Origin: Primula veris
Lineage: Eukaryota > Streptophyta > Magnoliopsida > Ericales > Primulaceae
Reading direction: 5' to 3'
Assembly (NCBI GenBank): GCA_963682055.1
Contig: OY821750.1
Span: 15,688,501 to 15,752,500 of the forward strand
DNA length: 64,000 nt
This document shows positions 9,720-19,562 of this stretch, piece after piece (position 1 is the first letter of the stretch; each line of letters begins with the position of its first letter). Below the pieces are notes generated by a model. It worked only from the letters and a program-made list of their open reading frames with translations. It did not search any database and had not been told where the DNA came from. The position numbers and the translations under genes are program-made.

Positions 9720-10367
9720 ATTATGCCTATTTTTTATTTTCTTTTGCCTTCATGTTGAAACCATACGATGCCTTTCAGTATTGGACACCGAGCAAAGTGC
9801 CCCGTGTTATCCCCCCGGAGAGCGTTGCTAGTCTTGATGCTTAAGAGCCGTCGAGCTAGGAACGGTCTTCGTCCACCTTGTTGGGTGTGTATTGGTAAGA
9901 AGTTGTTTGGTGTCGAGGGACTTAATCGGGGTGCATCCTCGGTGGTAATTATTGTGCCATATTGCTTGTATTAATACTGGTAGCGTATGCTGTAAGCTTT
10001 TTAGTGGTGGGGTCCACTAGCCGTTTATATAGGTTCAATGATGTGAACTGCATTGGTTAGTGGGCTATGTATTTGACGTGGCCAGATCTGGAGCGTTGAA
10101 ATTTAAAATATCTGTGGGCGTGTTGACTTTTCTGTGGCTGAAAAGAGGGAAACCTCTGTGACACGAAAGGACGGTTAATATTTTATTCCCTTTATTGCGG
10201 CGTCACTCCCTTATCTTTCCCCAGTAATTCTTTTTGATCTTACTTTGCTCCCATAATTTCCCCACCTTTTTCTCTCTCTAGGGTTTGTGCTGCTCTCTAG
10301 AAAAAATATCTCCTGTTATCTAATTCGAAGGAAAAAAGATCGCCAAAGCCGTACTCCCCCTTCGATA
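9720..10367 (+). other. Spacer and probable promoter/leader of the spliced antisense gene
   Basis: No gene is seen in these bases. Sequence near 10205-10290 is pyrimidine-rich with a TCTCTCTCTAGGG element typical of a plant 5' leader. A TATA-like TTTATATAGG occurs near 10024. The region is bounded by the poly(A) signal of the preceding small gene and the short first exon at 10368. Confidence 0.4.
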
Positions 10368-12862
10368 ATGGATGTAAGTACATTAACGTCTTCGATTTAT
10401 TTATCCGCATGCCCACATAGGTTTGTATTGATTTGTTGTCGGTGGTGGGCTGCGTATTTTGTATTGGCATTTTGCTATTTTGGAGTTTATGATTAGGCTA
10501 TATGTGGTTGAGTGGAAATTGCTGGTGTATGTGCTGTTTGTGTATTTTGTATTGAAATTTCGGTTTTGTGTGTGCTGTGTGATGGCTGGTGTGGTGGTTT
10601 ATTTGTGGTACGTCTCACTGTAGGTTTGTGTATGAATGGTTGGTTGTGTTGACATTGCAGGATCTTCTCATTCAATGCCTGACCCAACTTGGGAGTTTTA
10701 ATGAAGCAAAATTTAAAGAACAAGCAGGAATACCTGCGGACGTGCACGTTCGTCCCCCGAGGACCTTGGAAGAGGCTCAGGGGCATGTGGCCGCCAACGA
10801 GGTAGCCCTTAGGTCTTCTTCCCTGTTGACCGATGGGGTGAAACTCCCGTTGTCGGACTGGATGGTCTCCTTCTTTGAGGCCTTCCAAATCGCTCCCTGC
10901 CAGCTTGCGCTGAATACGTTCCGTATACTCAACGGTATCAAGAAGCTGTCTGAGTTGGCAGGCGTGTCAATAGAGTTGAAGGATGTCATGGGCATCTATG
11001 GGTTCCAGTTTGAGATGCGGAGCTCTTACTTGAAGTCGGTGCGTCAATTCACCCGACTTGTTATTGATTTTCCCGACACGAATAAGGAACATAACCTTGG
11101 TCTCGTGATCGTGTCTGAGAATTGGTGTCCTGCTGGTCGCCAGATTCCTGCTCCTGCTGAAGCTGCTCCCGAGCTTCCGATCCTTGGTGCTCCCAATCCG
11201 GATGCTCTGGTAGCTCTTTTGAGTTGGTGGGGACCTGGGTCCACAAAGGAGGCCGAAAACTGTGCTGCTCCCAAGTTGCTGGGGTATGTGGCCGAGGCTG
11301 GGAATAGGTGCGCTAATGCGCCGGTGATCCCCAAAGAGACGGTGGCTGACTTTATCTCGATTGTTAAGCCCCGTGTCGTGTCGGTGAGTAAGAAGTCTGC
11401 TCGGCGACGATCGGCCGAGCCTCGAGAGGGTCCCACTAAGAAGGCTAGGGTTGCCGAGTCGACGAGTAGTGATGTGGTACCCGAAAGGGGCCCAAGTTTG
11501 GACGTTACACCGGCGGCCACCGTATCTGACTTCCTCCCCGTGGATCAGACACCTCAACCCGTGCGGAGCTTGGATGGGGGAGTTCAATCTCTCCCTCAGG
11601 AGATCCCAATCTTGCCAGTCACTACCGGGGACAAGAGCGCTGCCGCCTTGGTAAGTATAATTGTCGATGTCATTTGTAATTTCATTTGCTCTCCTTTATT
11701 TCCTATTTGTCCTTCAGTCGTTGACTTCTCTGTTAGCGATGTTCGCCTTGGCCCGGTCTATCGGCGTTGTTTTGTTTCAGGGGTCATTCAGTGACTTGTT
11801 CGATTATGTGAACCTGAGCGTGGGCATGAGAGAGAATACTATGACTCTTCCCAATATCTCATCACCGGAAGAGGTGGTGAAGGATAAGGCCCCTGAGACT
11901 AGTGCGGTGGACGCGGAATTGACGACTGCTGATGAGGATGTCGAGGTCGTGTGCAAAGAAATGGATGTGCCCAATGAAAAGGAGGGCGAGGGGAGCGTTG
12001 GAAAGGTAGAGGTGGACCTGGAAGCTATGATCCGTTACATCGATATATTCAATGGCGATTTGTTGGGGAGCTCCCGAGCATTGAAGATGGGGTGCACGGC
12101 CCTTATGCCCCTGGCGTACCAAAATATGCTGGATATAGCTGCCCAGCCTGCTGTGGCGACCATTGACCAGGCCCATGTCGATGCCCTTCGTGTAAGCTCA
12201 GTCTGATCGTGAATGAGTATGATTTTCTTTGTTGGTATCTTATTTGATCTGCGTGCAGATATGTCTCGCCACCGCTGAGCTGAGAAACCGGTTCACGGCC
12301 TTGGAAGCCGAGAAGGAACAGCTAGCGGCCGAGCACAAGCTTATGGAGGAAAATCTTAGGATCGAGATTGAGAAGAGCACTCGTCTGTCTGAGGGAAATG
12401 CTAAGATCGTCTGAGGAGAATGTGCGACTGCTTGATGAAAATAAGGTGGTTGTTGCTGAGAAGGGGGTCGTGGCCGACGAGAAGGCAAGGGTGGAGGCTG
12501 AAAAGAAGGTGCTGGAGGACCGGGTTGCCACGTTGGAGGCGGGTCGAGCAAATGATCGGGACCAGTTCACTAAGATCGTCAATTTCTATGCCTATGGCTA
12601 CCATGTACGGGCTTTGAATGTGGCGAGGGTCCCTTTCTCTCATCCGTCCTGGGCTACCTTTGCGTATCCAACGAGTCGAGTTACGCCTCCTTTGCCCAAA
12701 GACTGGGCGAATATCCAGGATGAGGAGGTGCCACACATGCCAGGGCTGTCGTCTTCTCCCGCTCCTCGACCGTATTCGGGGTCAAGCTCTTCAACCCCTC
12801 GAGCGGTGATCCCTCAGGGACCTTCCCTTCCCCAGTCTCCTCCCACTCAGGTTGATCCTTGA
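10368..12862 (+). pseudogene. Spliced putative gypsy-type transposon protein gene, antisense to gag-pol, one frameshift
   Basis: Proposed exons are 10368-10373 (ATGGAT), 10661-11650, 11781-12191 and 12259-12862. All introns are GT-AG and phase 0 (donors GTAAGT, GTAAGT, GTAAGC; acceptors TTGCAG, TTTCAG, TGCAG). The first large exon contains KLPLSDWMVSFFEAFQIAPCQL, ALNTFRILNGI and KDVMGIYGFQFEMRSS, matching my memory of the 'putative gypsy type transposon' domain (PF04195). Basic and Pro-rich linkers (SVSKKSARRRS) and a coiled-coil region (RNRFTALEAEKEQLAAEH, EKARVEAEKKVLEDRVATLE) follow. The last exon needs a 1-base frame change between about 12368 and 12414, where one frame ends at TGA. The tail is Pro/Ser-rich. 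No database check was possible. Confidence 0.68.
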
Positions 12863-12899
12863 TCTTGTTTATTTTGTAACTGGTGTAGTTTATGTAGGT

Positions 12900-13100
12900 A
12901 TGGATTTTGGTGGCCGGTTTGTGGGCCTTGTATATAAATTCTTTTTGGTGAAGTGGATAGTGTTTTTGCTCCGTTGTCGTCCTGTTTGGTGCTTTTCCTG
13001 TTATTGGCTTTTCTTTTCCGTTGTTTTTATTGCTTGTTGGTAGTCTTTGTATGTTTGAAGGCCATAACGATCGTGTCAGGTACCTTCTAACCCTCTTGCC
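12900..13100 (+). other. Spacer between antisense genes
   Basis: T/G-rich sequence follows the stop at 12862. A TATA-like GTATATAAATTC occurs near 12929 but is about 170 bases before the next ATG. No gene was seen. Confidence 0.35.
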
Positions 13101-14190
13101 ATGGTGGTCTGGTCCCGACCAAGTGGTATTATAGGTGAGCGGTTAAGTAATCCCGAGAGTCCTAGTTCGTTGATTATTGCCGAACTTAACTTGGCTCGTC
13201 GTGAGATTGAGGACTTAACAGCTTAGAATGTGGCCCTATCTGTTCGGTTACAAAAGTTGAGTGAAAAGTTCAGTAAGAAGACAGCCCACTATACCGCAAA
13301 CAAGGAAAAGGCCAAAGAGCTTTGTTGAACGATGTTCTTCTAATCGATTATTTTGATGATAACAATATTTGTAAAACATGATAAAAGCTCTTTTTGCGTA
13401 CTAATCATTTATCAAGTGTGTCAAAGGTTTGAAATGATAGATTACACAAATACGAAGCCAACAGTTCAAGCGGAACCTCATATATTGAGGGGGAGCTTAA
13501 TCGGTCAATTAGCTCGCTAGGTTGTAACCTTGGAACGAAATTCTAGTAAAACACTCGGTAGTGTGAATACGGAGGAGAGGACGTAGGCGCGTTTTGCCGA
13601 ACCTCTATAACTCTTGTGTTATTTCTTTTCCCTCAACTTTTACTTTTCGCACTTCTTTATTGCTTATATTTATTGTTTGCATAGATTAAATTAGCAATAA
13701 TTTGTTAACGAAATTGTTTGAGTTATAAAACCCACTAATTAGCTTAATTAATAACCCATAGCTTTTATTCCGCGAAAAACGTACGAAAACCTTATTCACC
13801 CCCCCTCTAAGGTTTAGACCTATACGGACCAACAAGCTTCTTGGCGCACTTCGGCGATCTCGGGATGAAGCTCGAGGCTGGGTAACGAGTTTAAACTTGG
13901 TGTTGGGGGCCGTTTATGAAGATGCGGACTTGTTATTATCCTTTGTCAAAACATATTGGGCTCGAGTTCGTGCATTAGAGGTGCATGAATACGTGAAAGG
14001 GACTCGTGGCGTTACTCGGACAGAGCGTATGATTGATTCTATGGCCGGGGTAACTGAGGCCACGGCTGCCTTAAATCGTTTGGAAGCTTCAGTGAGGGGT
14101 CGTTTAGGGACGCAAATAAACTCGCTGCGAGACATTCACTTTGCGGACGCAGTAGAGACCTCGGCTTCCGTTGAGGGCTTATCTGATTAG
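13101..14190 (+). pseudogene. Coiled-coil antisense gene interrupted by a solo LTR and one stop
   Basis: The frame starts MVVWSRPSGIIGERL at 13101 and shows TAG at 13224-13226, probably from CAG. It continues (VRLQKLSEKFSKKTAHY, NKEKAKEL) to 13322, where a 512-bp LTR is inserted. After the second AGCTT duplication the same frame resumes at 13840 (GALRRSRDEARGW, LVLGAVYEDADLLLSFVKTYW, RLEASVRGRLGTQ) to the TAG at 14188-14190. Removing the insertion and one duplication keeps the frame exactly. It may be the first exon of the gene continuing at 14335: the donor-like CA/GTAGAG near 14148, or TCC/GTTGAG, would join in phase 0. Product unknown. Confidence 0.65.
13323..13834 (+). mobile_element. 512-bp solo LTR (copia type) inserted in an antisense gene
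   Basis: The segment has TGTTG..CAACA termini and a perfect duplication AGCTT at 13318-13322 and 13835-13839. Its end block (CCTTATTCACC..CCTCTAAGGTTTAG) and its start (TGTTGAACNATGT, TTTTGATNATAACA) match the longer LTR at 2018-3295 in the opposite orientation. It lacks the CGATCG-repeat centre of that copy. It post-dates assembly of the 17-kb element because it interrupts one of its genes. Confidence 0.88.
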
Positions 14191-14334
14191 TGTAGATTAA
14201 CAATAGCTTGGATTGATTTGTCTTTTTCAACTTATATATAAAAGTACTCTCTTTTGTTTACCTGTCTTTTTTTTTTCTTCTCTATGTTTGATGAATATTC
14301 ATGTCTCCTCCATCCTTCTCCTTTTTTTTTATAG

Positions 14335-14982
14335 GCTCTTGCTACTACTTCACACCAGATTGGTTCCCCGGGCCTTGTTAATCCGGGGAAAGGACCTACT
14401 GGTGTTGTCCGGGATGAGGCCCCATCTGGTGTGGCTAGTGAAGTGCAGGCCAATTGGCTTTATACTGATCTGAGGGGTAAGAACGATAAATTGCATGCTC
14501 ATTGTGCCCGGCTTAAGGAGAAGTTAAAAAGTCAAGGAGCGTCCTTCCGTGATTATGGGCGACGCGCCGAGCATGTTTTTGAGGTGCAAGAGCGTCGTTT
14601 AAACCGGTACTGGCGTGTAAAGGAGAAGTTCCTTGGGAAATTAAAGTCTCTAGTATCCCCGGCCAACGTTTTGGTGAAATATGCTCGTGCTGCACGCACT
14701 CGGTTTGATGCGTCTGCAGCCATGTACCAATTTCGTGAGCTAGCCTTTGATGATGTTCGTCGTAGGGACGCGTCTGAAGGTCATGAAATCGCCAAGGGTG
14801 CAGAGTTCTCGGCTCGGCTTGAGGTGGTGAGTATTGTCGGTGCCAATACGACCAACTTTGGTTCTTTTCTTCCCCATGAGCGGTGGGATGGTGAGGATAC
14901 CGACGAGGATACATCGACGGATGATGAAGAGGTTACGCTCGGTCAATTACCGTCGTGCTCCCCATGTATTAGCTCTTCTTAG
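14335..14982 (+). CDS. Coiled-coil protein exon (antisense gene cluster, 3'-most member)
   Basis: The open frame begins directly after a strong acceptor (a T-run followed by ATAG at 14331-14334). The frame has TAG at that junction and no upstream ATG, so an earlier exon is required. The protein segment of 215 residues contains a long basic helix (WLYTDLRGKNDKLHAHCARL, RRAEHVFEVQERRLNRYW, KEKFLGKLKSLVSPANVLVK, YARAARTRFDASAAMY). It finishes with an acidic stretch (WDGEDTDEDTSTDDEE). The gene at 13101-14190 is the likely source of the first exon. Alternatively a separate promoter at 14234-14243 (TATATAAAAG) could start a transcript here. It is intact and ends just before the minisatellite. Confidence 0.6.
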   Translation, partial: ALATTSHQIGSPGLVNPGKGPTGVVRDEAPSGVASEVQANWLYTDLRGKNDKLHAHCARLKEKLKSQGASFRDYGRRAEHVFEVQERRLNRYWRVKEKFLGKLKSLVSPANVLVKYARAARTRFDASAAMYQFRELAFDDVRRRDASEGHEIAKGAEFSARLEVVSIVGANTTNFGSFLPHERWDGEDTDEDTSTDDEEVTLGQLPSCSPCISSS

Positions 14983-15240
14983 TCTCTTTTCTCATTTATT
15001 TGTCGAGTATTGTTGTTCCCCTATTGCTTTATTTCTTTATTCATGTATCAGACCTTGCTATTGTCTTGTTGATATTTCCTTGATTGGATTGTTTTTCCTT
15101 TGTTTTCTTTGCTCGGTAAATAGTCGCCTCCGTAATGTGGGCTTGAACTATTCTTCTCTTCTCTTTATTTTCTCCAATCCTTGCTTACTGGATAAGTTGG
15201 TACCTGTATATGTGCCACCGGTTTATTGGAGGACTTGAGT

Positions 15241-15655
15241 ATTCCTAGGCATTCTTTTAGACATGCCATGTTGGGAATTTCTTAGTATTCCTAGGCACTT
15301 GTGCCATGTTGGGAATTTCTTAGTATTCCTAGGCACTTGTGCCATGTTGGGAATTTCATAGTATTCCTAGCCACGTATGCCGTTTGGGAATTTCATAGTA
15401 TTCCTAGGCACTTAGCCGTTTGGTAATTTCATAGTATTCCTAGGCACGTCTGCCGTTTGGGAATTTCATAGTATTCCTAGGCACTTAGCCATGTTGGGAA
15501 TTTCATAGTATTCCTAGGCACTTAGCCGTTTGGGAATTTCATAGTATTCCTAGGCACGTATGCCGTTTGGGAATTTCATAGTATTCCTAGGCACTTAGCC
15601 ATGTTGGGAATTTCATAGTATTCCTAGGCACTTAGCCGTTTGGGAATTTCATATC
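15241..15655. repeat. 35-38-bp minisatellite between pol and the antisense genes
   Basis: Eleven units beginning ATTCCTAGGCAC start at 15241, 15287, 15325, 15363, 15400, 15435, 15473, 15510, 15545, 15583 and 15620. The last six units form two copies of a 110-bp higher-order block made of a 38-, a 37- and a 35-bp unit. The array lies between the 3' end of minus-strand pol and the 3' end of the plus-strand genes. Tat/Ogre-type elements are known to hold tandem repeats in this hypervariable region. Confidence 0.92.
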
Positions 15656-15752
15656 TACACTTGTTAGACAGTATGGCAAACTATTTTATATGTTCGAAAG
15701 ACAATGTCATTAAGAAGCATAGGTAAGGCGATACCAGTACTGGTAAGCTAGC

Positions 15753-17174
15753 TTACACGTAGTACTTCTTTAGGTTTGCTACATTCCAAGAATTTTTCTC
15801 CCCTCTGCTATTTTTGAACAAAACGCTTTTAAGCTTGTAGGACACTGGGCTTGTTCTTTTAATGATCTCATATGGGCCTTCCCAGGTGGGGCTCAGTTTG
15901 CCGTGTATCTCGTTTCTGGTATAGACAGTTACTCGTCGTAGCACCAGTTCTCCTACTACGAATTCCTTGGTCCCTTTCACCCTCTTGTCATAGGTTCGCT
16001 TGACGCTTTGTTGGTATTTTGCTAGGGTAAGGGCTGCTATCTCTCATTTCTCATCTAGCATGTCGAGTTCCTCTCTCATTCTTTGTTCATTGTTTCCCTG
16101 CTCGACTAAAGTTGTTCGGAGGGTGGGTAGGCCGATTTCTGTTGGTATGACGGCCTCCACGCCGTACGCTAAGCTGAACGGTGTTTCCTTTGTGCCCGTC
16201 TTCGGTGTAGTTCGGCAGGACCATAAGACATTGAGCAGACGCTCAGGCCATCTCCCCTTTGCTTGTTCCAGGGTTGTCTTTATGCCATCTAGGACAGTTC
16301 GGTTCGATACCTCTGCTTGACCGTTACCCTGTGGGTATGTTGGAGTCGAATAGAACTTTCGGATACCGAGTTCCTCATACCAAAGCTGCAGATTGGCGTC
16401 CTTGAACTGGGTGCCGTTGTCTGCGACAATGGCGTATGGTATACCGAACCTGGTGATGATGTATTCCCAGATGAATTGTTTAACGTTGCTGGCTTTGATT
16501 TCTCGGAGAGGTTTAGCTTCCACCCATTTGGTGAAGTAGTCTGTCGCTACAATCAAATATTCAACGCTGCCGGGTGCCCTGGGAAGTTTCCCGACTAGAT
16601 CAATTGCCCATTGTGCGAATGGCCATGGAGCCGATACTGGGGCCATCAAAGATGATGGGAGCCGTGGTATCTTGGCGAATCGTTGGCACTTGTCGCATCT
16701 TTGGACGTAGACGTCGGCGTCTCAGTTGATATAGGGCCACCAATATCCTTGTGTGATTGCCTTGTTGGCGAGGGACCTCCCTTTGATATGTGCTCCGCAG
16801 GATCCTTCGTGGATCTCCTCCAAAACTGGCTATTGCAGCTAGGGCCAGACGCACAGAAGGTGGGATCCTCGGTAACTGGGTTTGTACAGTTTGTCGTCCT
16901 CGGATAGCCAGAACCGAGGGGCCTTTCTTGTGATTTTCAACGCTTTTATCTTGTCTGCCGGGAGCGTCCCGTTTCGCAGATAGTGAACCATGTCCTCCAT
17001 CCACCCTAGTTCGTATTGTATTGACGTTACTCGGTCTATTCTTCTGTTTATGCTCGGGGTTTCCAGAAGTTCCACTGTGATTGACCGAGTGTTGGCTAAC
17101 GTTAGTGTCGAAGCTAGGGTTGCTAATGCGTCGGCGTGTGCGTTTTCGGTGCGATTAATTCTGATTAATTCGCA
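15753..17174 (-). pseudogene. Integrase region of gag-pol
   Basis: An HHCC zinc-binding region (EEIHEGSCGAH ... VQRCDKCQRF) is followed by the catalytic D-D-E core: WAIDLVGKLP (near 16600), IVADNGTQF (near 16425) and GNGQAEVSNR (near 16300). A C-terminal segment (VGELVLRRV, KLSPTWEGPYEI, NVANLKKYYV) resembles the usual GPY/F module. In-frame stops sit at 16839, 16830, 16722 and 16044 (lower coordinates of each codon); several fit CGA-to-TGA or CAG-to-TAG. The natural end of the polyprotein is the stop at 15753-15755. No chromodomain was seen, consistent with a non-chromovirus. Confidence 0.9.
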
Positions 17175-17177
17175 CTA

Positions 17178-19000
17178 TTCGAAAGTGGCCATTAAGCTCT
17201 GGACTCTCTCTTGGTAGAGGATCATCCGGTCGTCCTTGGCTTGGTATTCACCGATGGCCTGGTTGACGATGAGCATGGAGTCGGAGCTAGCAATTAAGTG
17301 GGAGCATCCGAGGGACCGTGCAATGAGCATGTCATTTATCATGGCTTCGTATTCTGCCTCATTGTTAGTAGCTCGGAAGCCCAGCTTGATGCTTTTCTCG
17401 ATGATTGCTCCTTCGCTGGACTTAAGGATGATGCCTGCTCCAGATCCGTCTTTGGTGGCTGATCCATCGACATGTATTTGCCAGTGAGACTGGGGGGATA
17501 TGGTCAATGGCTCGTCATATCCTTCGGTGAACTTGGCGACGAAATCGGCCAAGATTTGTCCCTTTATGGCATGTCGGGGTGCGAACCCTATATGAAATTG
17601 GGATAGCTCGACCCCCCAGGCCGCAACTCTGCCGCTTATGTCCGTCCGTCGAAGAGATTCCTTGATGTGGAATTTTGTGTAGACTTGGACCTGGTGAGCT
17701 ATGAAGTAGTGCGGCAGCTTTTTGGTCGCAACGACCAGTGCCAAGCATAGCTTTTCCAATGGTAGGTAGCGTGTTTCGGCTTCGACCAGAGTTTTGCTGA
17801 CGAAGTAGATCGGGAATTGTTCTCGACCTTCTTCTCTTAGGATGACTGCGCTCACTGCTGTAGCGGAAACTGCTACGTAGCATGCCAGAATATCTCCTTT
17901 GTTCGGCCTTACTAGCAGTGGCAGCGTCCTTAAGTACTCTTTGAGGTTGTTGAATGAAGTCTCACACTCCGGGTCCCACACGAATTTTCTATCCTTCTTG
18001 AGTGATTCAAAAAATGGTCGTCCCTTGTCCGCGGATCGACTGATGAACCTACTCAGTGCGGCCATCATTCCCGTGAGCTCTTGTACTTGCTTCTTATTCT
18101 TGGGTGCTGCTAGGTTCCGTAGAGCTGTGATCTGGTCGGGATTAGCCTCTATTCCTCTTCGATTGACCATATGTCCCAAAAAATTTCCTTTGCTGATACC
18201 GAACGTGCATTTGCTCGCGTTGAGCTTCAGTTTGTGCTCGCCCAGTGTTTGGAAGACGTCCTTAATGTCTTGGAGGTGGGATGCGGCCCTTTCGCTTTTG
18301 ATGACCATGTCGTCTATGTATACCTCCATCGTCTTCCCTATATGCTTTCGGCAAACATTCGTTATCATTCTTTGATATGTTGCCCCCGCATTGCGTAGGC
18401 CGAACGGCATTACCGTGTAGTAATAGTTTCCCAAAGGCGATATGAACGATGTCTTCTCTTAATCTTCGCGGGCGAGGGGGATTTGATGGTACCCCGAGTA
18501 TGCGTCGAGGAAGGTCATCCTCTCTGCTCCCGCCGTTGCATCCACCAATTGATCAATCCTGGGGAGGGGGAATGGATCCCTCGGGCAAGCGTTGTTCAGA
18601 TTGGTGAAGTCTATGCAGACTCTTTCCTTCCCGTTCTTCTTAGGGACGACGACCGGATTGAATAAGCATTTTGGGTAGAACACCTCCCTTATAGCTCCGG
18701 CTTCCAACAGCTTTCGGACTTCTTCAATTATAGCCGCTCTGTGCTGGACGGATACTTTCCTGCTCCTTTGAGCTATTGGCTTATACTCGGCATTAACACT
18801 TAGGTGGTGACATGCTGTTTTAGGGTCTAGGCCCGGCATGTCTTTGGGGCTCCATGCGAATTTATCGATGTTATTGAAGAGGAACGTTTCCAGCTCCTCG
18901 GATTCCCCTTTTGGGAGGCTATCACCAATGAGGAAGTAGTGTTTCTCGTCCATATTAGGGATTCTCACCCTCCGGAGCGTCTCTCCCACTTGTTCCTCAA
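17178..19000 (-). pseudogene. Reverse transcriptase and RNase H region of gag-pol
   Basis: RT blocks appear in order on the minus strand: KERVCIDFTNLNNACP, MTFLDAYSGYHQIPLA, YYYTVMPFGLRNAGATYQR and the catalytic YIDD (near 18309-18320), then FLGHMVNRRGIEANP. RNase H follows with IHVDGSATKDGSGAGI and NNEAEYEAMI. A stop at 18459-18461 falls just before EKTSFISPLG, where Ty3/gypsy elements usually have glutamine; CAA to TAA is the likely change. Another stop at 17175-17177 ends the RNase H stretch. Reading frame is otherwise unbroken. Function if intact: copying element RNA to DNA and removing the RNA strand. Confidence 0.9.
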
Positions 19001-19139
19001 CAACCCTCTCAGTTCGGGCTATTTGGTTGAGGAGCTTCCTCGTGCTCGTGGGTTGTTCAACAACAACCAGCTGTCTCTTCAGAGCTGCGGTGATGTCTTC
19101 ACAGCATCGTGAATCCTCTTGACATCCTCGGATCGTCTC

Positions 19140-19559
19140 GACCTCCCCTCTAGCGTTGGGGTATTTCACCTTCTGGTGATATGTCGAAGGTATGGCCCGC
19201 ATGGCATGAAGCCATGGTCGGCCCAAGATCGCATTGTGGCCTGAATTGTCATTGACCACTAAGAATTCTACAGGGACTGATACGGATCCCGTCGTAATAG
19301 TTAGGATGATCTTTCCCAACGGTTTAGTCGTCTCAGAAATGAACACGATCAGTGTGACGTCGGTAGGCTGCAGGTCCTGCAGCTTGAGATCCATCTTGTC
19401 AAAGAGCTCTTTGTACATGATATCACAAGAAGCTCCTTGGTCGACAAGCACTCTGCTGACCGTATCTATACCAATTTGGACGCGGAGGTTAATGGCGTCC
19501 CCGTGGGGGTATATCACCCCTTCTTCATCGAGATCTAAAAAAGAAATGGGCGGGTGTCA
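19140..19559 (-). pseudogene. Aspartic protease region of gag-pol
   Basis: The minus-strand frame contains VLVDQGASCDIMY, the D-x-G-A/S signature of a retroviral-type aspartic protease in the Tat-like form DQGAS, followed by the flap-side sequence and HNAILGRPWLH, the second conserved protease block (ILGR). It continues in the same frame as gag and RT, so the element encoded a single gag-pol polyprotein. Two adjacent stops (19557-19562) precede it where the second copy reads two arginine codons. Confidence 0.85.
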
Positions 19560-19562
19560 CTA

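Noticed and set aside
15241..15655. A CRISPR-like repeat array
   Set aside because: Units are contiguous without unique spacers and the locus is in a plant retrotransposon.
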